A stretch of DNA of 64,000 nt, taken from positions 56,558 to 120,557 of the forward strand of contig JYOB01000008.1 in assembly GCA_000955795.1 (NCBI GenBank), written 5' to 3'. Of the stretch, positions 6,955 through 15,815 are shown piece after piece; the stretch's first letter is position 1; each line of letters starts with the position of its first letter. The position numbers and the translations under genes were made by a program. Source of the DNA: Burkholderiaceae bacterium 26. Lineage in GTDB: Bacteria > Pseudomonadota > Gammaproteobacteria > Burkholderiales > Burkholderiaceae. The notes below the pieces were generated by a model, which was not told the DNA's origin, made no database searches, and worked only from the letters and a program-made list of their open reading frames with translations.

Positions 6955-7907
6955 GCTGCGTCTTCCACGACGCGGTTGCGCTGCGTGCCCAGGTCGATCT
7001 CGCTGTCCGCACTGAAGATGCGCGATTCGACGATGTCGCCGGGCTTCAGATACTGCGGCCGCGCAGCCTGCACCTTCATGAACATCCGCCACTTGGTGGC
7101 GTCCGGCAACAGCGCGGCAATGCGCTGCTTGGCGGGTGATGGAACGCTCAGCGCGCAGCCGGCGGGTGTGCCCGTGGCGATCAGGTCGCCGGTGTGCAGA
7201 TCATGAACGCCCGACAACTCGGTCAAGGTTTCTGCGGGGCCGTGAACCAGGTTGGCGGTGCAATCGCTCTGCCGCGTCACGCCGTTGACGGTCAGCCTGA
7301 GTTGCAGGTCGCGCAGCCGGCCAAAATCGCGCGGCTGCAGCAGGCACAGATACGGGCCTACCGGGCCGAACGTGCGATAGCTCTTCCCCTTGTAGAACTG
7401 CATCTGCGGAATCTGGATGTCGCGCGCCGAGTAGTCGTTCACGATGACGATGCCGGCCACGTACTCGTGCAGGTTGGCGTCGGTTACCGACTGGCGCGTT
7501 GTTACCTCGCGTTTCATGACGAGGCCGAGTTCGATCTCGTAGTCGAGAAACTGCACGTGTCGTGGTCGCACAAGATCCGAAGTGGCCGAAACAATGCAGC
7601 CCGGTGCCTTGGTGAACACCATGTTGAAGTGCTTGGCGTCCGGATTCATGCCCGACTCGATCATGTGCTGCCGATAGTTCGCACCCAGACAGATGAACTG
7701 CTGGTTGCGCGTGACCGGCGAGAGGATCTCGACCTCCGACACCTTCATGGCGGGGCCGGCCAACCCGGACAGCGCCTCGACCGTGTTGGACTGGAGAAAG
7801 GCGGAGGTGGTCGGATACTCCCCCGGGATGGGCGTGATCATGCCGGCGCGGATCACTCCCCACTGGGCGCGACCCTGGTATCGGTAATGCAGAACATTCA
7901 ATGCCAT
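6951..7907 (-). CDS. Fumarylacetoacetate hydrolase-family protein
   Basis: 318 residues. The C-terminal two thirds form the FAH domain: metal-binding acidic residues in DYEIELGLVMKRE, then IVNDYSARDIQ and the GTPAGCALS loop. Members hydrolyse C-C bonds or decarboxylate products of extradiol ring cleavage. Placement directly after an extradiol dioxygenase and overlapping a CoA ligase supports a role in the lower part of a meta-cleavage route. A few residues near the N-terminus (GVIRAGMITPI) form the small domain seen in this family. Confidence 0.9.
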   Translation of the reverse strand: MALNVLHYRYQGRAQWGVIRAGMITPIPGEYPTTSAFLQSNTVEALSGLAGPAMKVSEVEILSPVTRNQQFICLGANYRQHMIESGMNPDAKHFNMVFTKAPGCIVSATSDLVRPRHVQFLDYEIELGLVMKREVTTRQSVTDANLHEYVAGIVIVNDYSARDIQIPQMQFYKGKSYRTFGPVGPYLCLLQPRDFGRLRDLQLRLTVNGVTRQSDCTANLVHGPAETLTELSGVHDLHTGDLIATGTPAGCALSVPSPAKQRIAALLPDATKWRMFMKVQAARPQYLKPGDIVESRIFSADSEIDLGTQRNRVVEDAA

Positions 7908-7940
7908 GGCGTATCGGGGCTGTCGGTAAATGAAGCGGGG

Positions 7941-9011
7941 TTACGCGAAGAGCTTGGCCAGCGTGCGCAGCTTGTCGACCGTGAGGTCGGGGCTGTTCCG
8001 CAGGTTCTTCAGCAGGGCGACAAGCTTGGAGACGGAGAGCTTGGGCTTCGTAAAGCTGCGCGGCATGACGGGGCCCCATTGCGACATCGCTTCGCGGCTC
8101 ACGGCGTGGATGCCGGTCGGCTTGTCGGCGGTGAACATATCGCCGTCGCAGTAGTGCTCGTGCTTGTCGCCCCAGGGGTCTTGCCAGTAATCGAAAATCT
8201 GGCTGCCCAGGATGTGCCGGCCGATGCCCCAAGCATGTTTCCAGCCGCGCTCGCGCAGAATGCGTTGCCCCATGCCGATGGCATCGGCGTCGATCACTTC
8301 AAAGGCGCTGTGGCTGTAGACCGGCGCGAAGCCCTGGGCGAGCGCCAGTGTGTGGTGATCGGCAGGCGTAGCGCCCAGGTCTAGCCGCATGAATGCCACC
8401 GCCGGCGAGCCATCGGGCAGCACCTGCACATCGCTTGGAATGAAGCCGAAGTGCTGCGTGTACCAGGCGCTCGTGGCTTGGTAGTCGGCCACTTCCAGCA
8501 CGACGTGGCCCAGGCGGATGACCTCCTGCGGCGCGGCCTGAACGCGCTGCGTGTCATTCACACGGACAATGCTGTCGGCCGTATTGAGCGTCATGGCGGT
8601 GCGATGCGGCAGCGTGCCGCTGGGCGCCTGGCCCCACACGGCCTCAACGCGAAAGCCGGACGGGTCATGCAGGCGCACGCACAGCCCCCCGCCCGGCGCA
8701 GTGATCGGCTCCACGCCCGATGCACCCGGCAGGCGGGCGAGCGCTTCCAGGTCTTTGCTGTCGGCAACGCGCAAGCCAAATCCGGCAAAGCGGTCTGTGT
8801 CTGCCTTGTTGACCACGTAGCAGAACGGGGCGGCACTGGTGCCGCGCATGAACAATCGCTCGCCGTCGCGCGCCACGGTGTGCAGGCCGAAGTCGGTGAG
8901 GAATTGCTCTGCCTTGGTCAGGTCAGGCCGCTCGAAGATCAGGTAGGCCAGTTCGAGCGCCTTGGTGGTTGGGTTGGGGTGGCGTGCAGGTTGGGCTGTC
9001 GTGAGTTTCAT
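7941..9011 (-). CDS. Extradiol (VOC-type) ring-cleavage dioxygenase
   Basis: 356 residues with two VOC modules. In the second module the likely Fe(II) ligands are His169 (RLGHVVLEV), His234 (YSHSAFEV) and Glu285 (DKHEHYCDG). Their spacing of 65 and 51 residues closely matches type I two-domain extradiol dioxygenases such as BphC. The N-terminal module lacks the ligands, as expected. The enzyme should open a catechol-like ring produced by the flavin hydroxylase encoded upstream. A C-terminal extension (after about residue 300) is lysine-rich. It is 9 bp downstream of the hydroxylase gene. Confidence 0.88.
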   Translation of the reverse strand: MKLTTAQPARHPNPTTKALELAYLIFERPDLTKAEQFLTDFGLHTVARDGERLFMRGTSAAPFCYVVNKADTDRFAGFGLRVADSKDLEALARLPGASGVEPITAPGGGLCVRLHDPSGFRVEAVWGQAPSGTLPHRTAMTLNTADSIVRVNDTQRVQAAPQEVIRLGHVVLEVADYQATSAWYTQHFGFIPSDVQVLPDGSPAVAFMRLDLGATPADHHTLALAQGFAPVYSHSAFEVIDADAIGMGQRILRERGWKHAWGIGRHILGSQIFDYWQDPWGDKHEHYCDGDMFTADKPTGIHAVSREAMSQWGPVMPRSFTKPKLSVSKLVALLKNLRNSPDLTVDKLRTLAKLFA

Positions 9012-9020
9012 GGTGAGACC

Positions 9021-10706
9021 TCAAGCGGCGCGTACGACGGGGGCCAGGGAAGACACCTGCCCGGCAGATGTGCCGAGCAATGCGAGGCTTTCTCGGACAA
9101 GGCGGACGGCGTCCTTTGCAGGGCCGTCGTGGACGATGGTGCGATCGGGGCGAATGACAGCAGCCCAGCCAAAGGGCACGGAGCGCGGCAGGAATACACC
9201 TTCAAGGTCTTCCCAGTGCTCGCATTGCGTCACATGCAGACGCTGGCCCCGATGCGTGATCTGGACCACCTTGCCTCCCGCCGCTGCAAACGCCTTGGCG
9301 GTGTCGGCATCCAGGTGTGTGCTGGCGTCATGGCCAAAGCCGATCAACGCTAGTCCGGTGCCAAACACGTCGTCGCTCAGTTGAGTCGCGCCATCGCAGC
9401 CGCGCACCCAGCCTTGGGCCAGCACGGCGCCACGGCGCAAGCGCGATCCGCCCTTTCCCTGCACGAACAGACCCCGTGCGAATGCGTTCTTCGGCTTGAT
9501 GCCGAGTTCTTCGAGCTGGGTACGCAGCGGGGGAACCAGACGCACAAGGCGCATCAGCCCGTGCGTGATCAACGCAACGCCAGCGTTGCGCGGCATCACC
9601 AGCTTGCCCATGAACTTGGCGAGATTGATCATCGCCTTCGCATGCGGGCGGCGCTCGCGGTCGTACGAATCCAGGATGCCCGGCGCTGCCCTGCCCTGGA
9701 CGACCCATGCCAGCTTCCAGCAGAGATTGGCCACATCGCGCAGGCCGGCCACGAGGCCCTGCCCGACGAAGGGCGGCGTAATGTGCGCGGCGTCTCCGGC
9801 AAGGAAGACGCGCCCCTTGCTGAACGTATCGACCACACGCGCGTGGAAGCGATAGACGGCTTTGCGCTCGATGGCGATATCGTCGACGTTGCACCAGGGC
9901 TTGAGCAATGTGCGGATGCGTTCGTCCGATTCCATCTCGGCGCGCGTTTCACCGGGGCTCAGCATGAACTCCCAGCGTTCGCGCCCGCCCGGGGCCGTCA
10001 TGTGAGGCGTCGGGCGGCGATGGTTGCAGAGGAACTCAACGTGGTCGATGGGGCGCGGCACATTGCGCGCGTCGACGATGAGCCAGTCCTCGGCAAACGT
10101 CTTTCCCTTGAAGGCCTGTCCGATCAACCCGCGCACCACGGAGCTGGCACCGTCTGCCCCGATGACGTAGCGCGCACGCACGCGATGCGTCTGTCCGCCG
10201 GCCACTGCGACTGAAGCCACCACGTGGTCGTCCATCGCCTGCAGCCCCTTGAACTCAGCGCCCAGCGCGATGTGTACGCCGTCGTACTGCTGAAGCTGGC
10301 GCCGCAGGCTGTGCTCCAGATCAGGTTGGTAGAACGTGACGAGCTTCGGATGGCCGTCTGCGCCCCCGAGCGTATTCACGCGCGCGAATTCGCCAAACAC
10401 CGGCGAGCGCATGCGTACAAAGGGGATCGCAATGGTGTCGAGCTCGCGCTCGCCAATTCCGGCCAACTGCAGAATGCGCAGCGCCTCGTTATCCAGCGCA
10501 ATGGCGCGAGGCGCCATGAAGATCTCCGTGGATTTCTCCACGACCAACACCCGTACGCCGTATCTGGCCAGCAGGTTTGCTGCCATGGCACCCACGGGGC
10601 CAAAACCCACCACCAGCACATCGACCGCAGAAGACAACTCGGCGGCTTCGGGGGATCGGGGCGCGAACGGAAGCGCTTCTCGCGCCTCTTGTGCAGCTGT
10701 CTCCAC
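9021..10706 (-). CDS. FAD-dependent aromatic hydroxylase (MhpA-like)
   Basis: About 561 residues of the class A flavoprotein monooxygenases. It has the dinucleotide fold VLVVGFGPVGAMAANLL, the DG motif YVIGADGASSVVR and the FAD ribityl motif VFLAGDAAHITPPFVGQG. Overall shape is like MhpA, 3-(3-hydroxyphenyl)propionate hydroxylase; the substrate is a phenolic acid or similar. I prefer the GTG at 10706 because AGGAG sits 5 bases upstream. The ATG at 10733 has no ribosome site and lies only about a dozen bases after the predicted transcript start. First gene of the catabolic operon. Confidence 0.88.
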   Translation of the reverse strand: METAAQEAREALPFAPRSPEAAELSSAVDVLVVGFGPVGAMAANLLARYGVRVLVVEKSTEIFMAPRAIALDNEALRILQLAGIGERELDTIAIPFVRMRSPVFGEFARVNTLGGADGHPKLVTFYQPDLEHSLRRQLQQYDGVHIALGAEFKGLQAMDDHVVASVAVAGGQTHRVRARYVIGADGASSVVRGLIGQAFKGKTFAEDWLIVDARNVPRPIDHVEFLCNHRRPTPHMTAPGGRERWEFMLSPGETRAEMESDERIRTLLKPWCNVDDIAIERKAVYRFHARVVDTFSKGRVFLAGDAAHITPPFVGQGLVAGLRDVANLCWKLAWVVQGRAAPGILDSYDRERRPHAKAMINLAKFMGKLVMPRNAGVALITHGLMRLVRLVPPLRTQLEELGIKPKNAFARGLFVQGKGGSRLRRGAVLAQGWVRGCDGATQLSDDVFGTGLALIGFGHDASTHLDADTAKAFAAAGGKVVQITHRGQRLHVTQCEHWEDLEGVFLPRSVPFGWAAVIRPDRTIVHDGPAKDAVRLVRESLALLGTSAGQVSSLAPVVRAA

Positions 10707-10751
10707 GCGAACTCCTGTTCTTGTATCGCCCATGGAGCGGGCGTTTTCGAT

Positions 10752-10793
10752 ATTAAAATCATAACTGATAACTTTGTCAACTTTGATCAGGTT
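10752..10793 (-). promoter_or_regulatory. Sigma-70 promoter of the aromatic operon with overlapping inverted repeat
   Basis: On the minus strand a perfect -35 TTGACA (10775-10780) is followed after 17 bp by TTTAAT (10752-10757). An imperfect inverted repeat (AACTGAT at 10763-10769, ATCAGGTT at 10786-10793) brackets the -35 and is a plausible operator for the divergent TetR-type regulator. Confidence 0.7.
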
Positions 10794-10825
10794 AAACTCT
10801 AACGCCGCTTCATCGACTGGATCCC

Positions 10826-11605
10826 ATGCCCCGCACTCCCACCGCGCGCGCCGCCAAGGCCGCTAAATCCGCCACAGCGGCCGCAGCCGCCACGCCGGCG
10901 GCCACCGCTGTTGAAGACAAGGAGCCGCGTGGCGCGCGTCGCAAACGCGAGACACGGTCGCGCCTTTTAGAGGCGGCGCTCAAGCTGATGGCCGAAAAGG
11001 GAATGGAGGGCGTGGCGATCAACGAGATCACCGAGGCTGCGGATGTCGGCTTTGGCTCGTTCTACAACCACTTCGAATCGAAGGAGGCGATCTACCTGGC
11101 GCTGACGGACTGGGTGTTCGAGGAGTTTGCGGACACGCTGGATCGGATTGCCGAGGGTCTTGCTGACCCGGCCGAAGTGATCGCGGTATCCGTGCGGCAC
11201 ACGCTGCTGCGCGCGCGACGGGAGCCGGTGTGGGGACAGTTCCTGATTCGCGAAGGATTCTCACCTCGCATCCTCAGCCGTGGGCTTGGCCAGCGGCTGC
11301 TTCGCGACATCGGGCGTGGCGTTGCGGCAGGTCGGTTTGACGCGCCCGATCCACTGATGAGCCTGATTTCCGTTGGCGGCACTGTGCTGGCCGCCGTGGC
11401 TGTGGGCGTGCAGATCGACGCGCAGTCGGAGCCGGCAGCCACGCTGCTGAAGGACCTCACCCTCGATGAAAGCGGTCTTCCGGAGCGGGCGGCCTCTGCG
11501 CTGCTGCGCATGCTCGGGTTGAGCCACGCAGAAGCCGAAGAGATTGCGCATCGCCCGTTGCCAGAGATGGGCGCAAACGCCGAGACTTTACAAGCGCGAC
11601 CGTAG
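10826..11605 (+). CDS. TetR-family transcriptional regulator
   Basis: 259 residues. A roughly 35-residue Ala/Lys-rich tail precedes the helix-turn-helix (RLLEAALKLMAEKGMEGVAINEITEAADVGFGSFYNHFESKEAIYLAL), whose FYNHF element is characteristic. The C-terminal half is an all-helical ligand domain. It is divergent from the hydroxylase operon and shares its AT-rich intergenic region, so it most likely represses that operon and responds to a pathway compound. Confidence 0.92.
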   Translation: MPRTPTARAAKAAKSATAAAAATPAATAVEDKEPRGARRKRETRSRLLEAALKLMAEKGMEGVAINEITEAADVGFGSFYNHFESKEAIYLALTDWVFEEFADTLDRIAEGLADPAEVIAVSVRHTLLRARREPVWGQFLIREGFSPRILSRGLGQRLLRDIGRGVAAGRFDAPDPLMSLISVGGTVLAAVAVGVQIDAQSEPAATLLKDLTLDESGLPERAASALLRMLGLSHAEAEEIAHRPLPEMGANAETLQARP

Positions 11606-11680
11606 AAGGCCCTGCGAACTTATGCGGCAGAACGGCCCCGCTTCCGACCGGTGCCGGAACGATGGTGGCCCGCAACCTTA

Positions 11681-12073
11681 CTAGGTTGCCGGAGCCTTCA
11701 ACTCAGTCGCGATCTGCTCGAACAGCTTCGATGTCCAGTCCGGCGGAAAGTTGAGCGGCGCGAGGATCGGCTTGCTCACGATCGCTACGTCCGTGCTCGA
11801 CTCGTTCAGCTGGTGCAGCCATATCGCAATGCGTTCGCCCCAGCTCCACAGAGAAATTCCGTGGGAGACAACAATGCGCCCTGCCGCCGGATCACTTTCC
11901 ACGAGTTCGAGCTTCTGTGCTTTCGCGGCAGCAAGCGTGGCAGCGTAGACCGAGTTGTAGGGTGCCGCGTAGACGCGATGCACACTTTCTTCCTGCGACG
12001 CCTTGACGGACTCGGTGGATGCGCAGCCGCTCAGCGTCGCCGCAAGCATGATTGGGATAAGCCAGCCTCGCAT
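11681..12073 (-). CDS. Small putative lipoprotein
   Basis: 130 residues. Signal peptide RGWLIPIMLAATLSGC has a good lipobox (LSGC), so the mature protein should start with a lipidated Cys. The remainder is a mixed alpha/beta domain (YAAPYNSVYAATLAAAKAQKL) of unknown function. The start at 12073 is preceded by GGAG; a longer in-frame ORF to 12172 would bury the signal peptide. It stands alone between the TetR gene and the cupin operon. A short inverted repeat (GCAACCT/AGGTTGC, 11672-11689) spans its stop codon. Confidence 0.75.
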   Translation of the reverse strand: MRGWLIPIMLAATLSGCASTESVKASQEESVHRVYAAPYNSVYAATLAAAKAQKLELVESDPAAGRIVVSHGISLWSWGERIAIWLHQLNESSTDVAIVSKPILAPLNFPPDWTSKLFEQIATELKAPAT

Positions 12074-12292
12074 GACAATCTCCGTTAACAACCCGCTTCC
12101 ACCTTGCTTCTGGGGACTGGCGCAAGCGATGGATGAGCGCCATGCGTTTGTCACGCACGCCGTCCCTTCCATGCTAGGTGGCTGTTCTGCTCATCCGTTG
12201 AGATAGCGCAAGATTCGCGCTCCATTCGATTTGTCATCAGGGCAACACCACAACCGACACCTCGATCGCCAATCCCCGCGTGGACGACAGCG

Positions 12293-12697
12293 CTACTTCA
12301 CGGGTGTCAGGATCGGCGCGCCCTTCTGCTTGATCAGGAACACCACAAACTTGGCCGGCTGCGTGGCACTTGCGTTGCGCCCGACGGTATGGATGTCGTT
12401 GGGGCCTTCGTGAAACGTATCGCCAGCTTTGAGGGTGACCTCCTTGCCGCCGTTCAAACTCATGACGATGCTGCCTTCGAGCACATAGACAAAGGCGTGC
12501 GCGTCATGACGATGCACGGGGTCGACCGCGCCCGGCGGATAGTCCACCACGATCATCTCGGCCTCCTTGCCCGGGAACTCGGGCAACGATTCCGAGCGCA
12601 ACGGCGTCACGCTTGCTTCCGGCGCAGCCTTGACCAACTGCGCCATCAGCAGGCACGAACACACCACGGCTGCAGCGAAGAACACTGGATTTTTCAT
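12293..12697 (-). CDS. Secreted cupin-domain protein
   Basis: 134 residues: signal peptide (VFFAAAVVCSCLLMAQLVKA) then a single cupin barrel with metal-site motifs PVHRHDAHAFVYVLEG and GDTFHEGPNDIHTV. Three conserved His and a Glu suggest a bound metal. The reaction is unknown. It is 4 bp downstream of the AhpD-like gene and belongs to the three-gene operon facing the MocR regulator at 14221. Confidence 0.88.
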   Translation of the reverse strand: MKNPVFFAAAVVCSCLLMAQLVKAAPEASVTPLRSESLPEFPGKEAEMIVVDYPPGAVDPVHRHDAHAFVYVLEGSIVMSLNGGKEVTLKAGDTFHEGPNDIHTVGRNASATQPAKFVVFLIKQKGAPILTPVK

Positions 12698-12701
12698 GGC
12701 A

Positions 12702-13181
12702 TTACTCCAGGTGGGCCTTGTCCAGGCCGAATGCTTTGTCGGACGAACCGGGCACCATGCGGAACGCCACGTTCAGCCGGTTCCAGCTGTTGATCGCGCC
12801 CACCAGGAACGTCAGATCGGCCAGCTCCTTTTCGGAGTACTGCGCCCGCACGCTGTCGTAGATTTCGTCCGGCACGCCCAAGGCGGGAATGTGGGTCAGC
12901 ACTTCAGCCCATGCCAGCGCGGCGCGCTCGCGCGGCGAGAACAGCGTCGATTCGCGCCAGATCGCCACGTGGTACAGGCGCAGCTCACGCTCGCCGTGGA
13001 TCTTCGCCATCTTGACGTGCATGTCGACGCAGAAGGCGCAGCCATTGATTTGCGACACGCGCAGCTCGACAAGCTCGCGGATGTGCGTCTCGATTGTGGT
13101 TTTCTGCAGCAGCGTGTTGAGCTCCACGAGCTTCTTGCTCAGTTCCGGGGATTGCTGAAAGTAGTTGAGGCGTTGTGTCAT
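12702..13181 (-). CDS. AhpD-like carboxymuconolactone decarboxylase-family protein
   Basis: 159 residues. The motif EL...QINGCAFCVDMH contains the CXXC pair and downstream His of the AhpD alkylhydroperoxidase fold. Such proteins reduce peroxides or act on small carbonyl compounds. Start chosen at 13181 because TGGAG precedes it; the longer ORF to 13223 has a non-conserved leader. Middle gene of the SDR/AhpD/cupin operon. Confidence 0.9.
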   Translation of the reverse strand: MTQRLNYFQQSPELSKKLVELNTLLQKTTIETHIRELVELRVSQINGCAFCVDMHVKMAKIHGERELRLYHVAIWRESTLFSPRERAALAWAEVLTHIPALGVPDEIYDSVRAQYSEKELADLTFLVGAINSWNRLNVAFRMVPGSSDKAFGLDKAHLE

Positions 13182-13274
13182 GAAGCGCTCCAGTGGAGAT
13201 GACCGAGTGGTAGTGCCCGGCAACGGCGTGATGCGCGGCCCTGGGCTTGTGGTGTGGGATATGTCAGCCGCTGA

Positions 13275-14030
13275 TCAACGGTCTTTTGCCTGCGTGCCAA
13301 GCCACTGATCGAGACCGATGCGGCCGATTCGAGCCTCGCCGACCGGCACGAGCGACAGTTCCTCGACGAGGCCGCCGTAATAACGCGCGCCGGCATCCGT
13401 CACGACCGGGCGTGTATCGCCGACTGCTTTCAGATAGCGCGCGATGATCTGTGCGAAGGGGGCGCGGTCCGGTCCGGCAATGTCGACCGTGCCGTTCAGT
13501 GGTGCCGCGACTGCCACCTGCGCAAGGATGGCTGCAATATCGTCTGCCGCGATCGGCTGAAACAGGCCGTCGCCCACGCGTACCGTGCCTGCGACCGTGC
13601 TGAAGTCGGCAATGCCGCCGATGAACTCCATGAACTGCGTCGCACGCACAATCGTGTACGGCACACCGGCCGCCTCGATCGCCTCTTCCTGCGCAACTTT
13701 GGCCGTGAAATAGCCGTTGTCGACCATGCGGTCAGTACCAACGATGGACAGCGCAACGTGATGGCGCACGCCTGCGGCAACTTCTGCCTTGCCAAGATTG
13801 CGCGCCGAGCTGCGGAAGAAATCGAGCACCGCTTGCGGCTCCCATGACGGCGCATTCGTCACGTCCACGACCACATCTGCATCTGTCAGTGCATTGCTCA
13901 GGCCCTCGCCTGTGACCGAATTCACGCCGTTGCGCGGCGAGGCGGCAAGCACCTCATGGCCTGCTTCGCCGAGCAGCGTGACAACACGCGAGCCGATCAG
14001 GCCTGAACCACCGATTACGACAATCTTCAT
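13275..14030 (-). CDS. NAD(P)-binding SDR/NmrA-like oxidoreductase
   Basis: 251 residues of atypical short-chain dehydrogenase type. The nucleotide-binding motif MKIVVIGGSGLIGSRVV lies at the N-terminus, followed by DADVVVDVTNAP and the YFTAKVAQEEAIEAAGVPYTIVRATQF region. The usual YxxxK is replaced by a YFTAK arrangement as in NmrA-like proteins, some of which are sensors rather than enzymes. First gene of the operon divergent from the MocR regulator. Confidence 0.87.
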   Translation of the reverse strand: MKIVVIGGSGLIGSRVVTLLGEAGHEVLAASPRNGVNSVTGEGLSNALTDADVVVDVTNAPSWEPQAVLDFFRSSARNLGKAEVAAGVRHHVALSIVGTDRMVDNGYFTAKVAQEEAIEAAGVPYTIVRATQFMEFIGGIADFSTVAGTVRVGDGLFQPIAADDIAAILAQVAVAAPLNGTVDIAGPDRAPFAQIIARYLKAVGDTRPVVTDAGARYYGGLVEELSLVPVGEARIGRIGLDQWLGTQAKDR

Positions 14031-14071
14031 GGCAACTTCTCCGTATGAGAGTCAGTGAAGCCCGAGGCGCT

Positions 14072-14081
14072 GGGGGGGGGG
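14072..14081. repeat. Ten-base G homopolymer
   Basis: A run of ten G on the + strand, about 42 bp before the start codon of the SDR operon, in what should be its 5' leader. Such runs slip during replication and may vary in length between cells. Confidence 0.85.
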
Positions 14082-14143
14082 CGCGGCGCCGTCCGAACAT
14101 GTCGCTGTCGTCGCATCGCTTGAGGCCAGTGTGGAACAATCAC

Positions 14144-14160
14144 GCCCTATGAATAAGGGC
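14144..14160. promoter_or_regulatory. Inverted repeat between SDR operon and MocR regulator
   Basis: GCCCT, seven bases, AGGGC, in the 190-bp region between divergent genes. It is a candidate regulator site. Confidence 0.4.
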
Positions 14161-14220
14161 CAAGAATTGTCGAAATGACTAGTCCAAGTCGTTTCCACCT
14201 CTCTTGCAGACGAGGCCGCC

Positions 14221-15756
14221 ATGACCGCTCCCACCCCCGCGCTGACCATCGAAATCGACCGGCAAGAGGCATTGCCGATCTATCAGCAGATTTGCGAGCG
14301 TTTCAGGACGGCAATCGCGGCCGGGCATCTGCGCCCTGGCGATCGCGTGCCGGCGCTGCGTGGCCTGGCGGCGCAGCTGAACACAGCGCGCGGCACCGTC
14401 GAGTTGGCCTATACGATCCTTGTTGATGAGGGCTACCTGCAGATGCGCGGGGCGGCAGGCACGTTTGTGTCGCCGTCGCTGCCGGCCGCTGTGGTGCACT
14501 CATCACGTCGGGCCGCGCCGGAAGATGCAAGCGGCAAGCGGGGCGCGGGAAAAATGCGGGAACAAAAGACGTCCGACGCGTCAGATCGGATGCCGCAAAC
14601 CCCCGCGCGCCCATTGACAATCGCCGTCGCAATGAGCGGCGAGCCGCGGCCGTTGCAACCCGGCCTGCCCGCGTTGGACGCGTTTCCGCGCAAGGTATGG
14701 AATCGGCTCGTATCGCGCCGCGCGCGCAGCGGCGAACGTGCCGTGCTCGCGTACCCCGATCCGGCTGGCTACCGGCCGCTGCGCGAACACATCGCCACCT
14801 ATCTCGGGCTGGCACGCGGCGTCACCTGCTTGCCGGAGCAGGTGTTCGTCACCGGCGGCTATCGCGCAACGCTGGAACTCGTGCTGCGCAGTCTCGCGCA
14901 ACCGAACGATCGCGTATGGTTCGAAGACCCGGGCTACCTGCTCGCGCGCAGCTTTCTTGCCGAAACTGGCATCCAACTTGTGCCGGTGCCGGTGGATGAA
15001 GAAGGGCTCAACGTCGAACGCGGTATCGCGCTGGACGCGCAAGCGCGCTTTGCGTTGGTGACGCCGTCTCATCAAAGCCCGCTGGGGCACACGCTTTCGC
15101 TCGCCAGACGCATGGCGCTTCTGGATTGGGCCGAGAAAGGGTCGCGCTGGATTGTTGAAGACGACTATGACAGCGAGTTCCGTTATCAGGGCCGGCCACT
15201 ACCCGCGTTGAAGAGCCTGGATCGCCACGATCACGTCATCTATTGCGGCACGTTCAGCAAGATGATGTTTCCCGGTTTGCGGCTCGCGTATGCGGTCGTG
15301 CCGGAGCGCGCCATCGAGCGCGTCGGGCGGGTGGCATGCAGCATGAACGCCGGCTCGCCAACGCTGTTGCAGGCAGCGGTTGCGGACTTCATGGACGAGG
15401 GACATTTCGCGCGCCATGTAAAGCGCATGCGTGCGTTGTACGCGCAGCGTCGCATGCTGATTGCGCACGCGATGGAGCACGCGTTCGGCCCGCGATTGCA
15501 CGTCGAATTGCCGCCCGGTGGCGTCCAGTTCGCGGTGCACTTCACCGAAGGCGCAGACGGGCCGGTCGACGATGTTGCCGTCGCCGCGCGTGCGCGTGAG
15601 GCGGGGCTCGCCGTGCTGCCACTTTCGATCTGGTACGCGAATGGTCGGACACCACATGTGCCGCGCGGTCTTGTGATCGGCTTCGCCAACGTTACCGATG
15701 CAGGTGAAGCGGCCCGACTCGCTCGAACGTTGCGTGCTTGCTTGCCTGACTGCTGA
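14221..15756 (+). CDS. MocR-family (GntR/aminotransferase) regulator
   Basis: 511 residues. The N-terminal winged helix (residues about 15-85: LPIYQQICERFRTAIAAGHLRPGDRVPALRGLA) is joined by a basic linker to an aminotransferase-I fold with DPAGYRPLREHIATYL, VEDDYDSEFRY and the PLP-lysine region GTFSKMMFPGLRL. MocR proteins use PLP as cofactor and often control an adjacent divergent operon, here the SDR/AhpD/cupin genes. Confidence 0.92.
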   Translation: MTAPTPALTIEIDRQEALPIYQQICERFRTAIAAGHLRPGDRVPALRGLAAQLNTARGTVELAYTILVDEGYLQMRGAAGTFVSPSLPAAVVHSSRRAAPEDASGKRGAGKMREQKTSDASDRMPQTPARPLTIAVAMSGEPRPLQPGLPALDAFPRKVWNRLVSRRARSGERAVLAYPDPAGYRPLREHIATYLGLARGVTCLPEQVFVTGGYRATLELVLRSLAQPNDRVWFEDPGYLLARSFLAETGIQLVPVPVDEEGLNVERGIALDAQARFALVTPSHQSPLGHTLSLARRMALLDWAEKGSRWIVEDDYDSEFRYQGRPLPALKSLDRHDHVIYCGTFSKMMFPGLRLAYAVVPERAIERVGRVACSMNAGSPTLLQAAVADFMDEGHFARHVKRMRALYAQRRMLIAHAMEHAFGPRLHVELPPGGVQFAVHFTEGADGPVDDVAVAARAREAGLAVLPLSIWYANGRTPHVPRGLVIGFANVTDAGEAARLARTLRACLPDC

Positions 15757-15778
15757 GGCTGACGCTCGACCGACCTCG

Positions 15779-15803
15779 GCATTCCCGCCCGTCACGGGAA
15801 TGC
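15779..15803 (-). terminator. Conserved hairpin at the 3' end of cassette 2
   Basis: GCATTCCCG, 7-base loop, CGGGAATGC: a perfect 9-bp stem just downstream of the cassette-2 gene. It is 2 bp longer than its counterpart in cassette 1, with the extra pair changed on both sides, which supports selection on the structure. Left edge of cassette homology. Confidence 0.6.
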
Positions 15804-15815
15804 ATCAATCTATTT

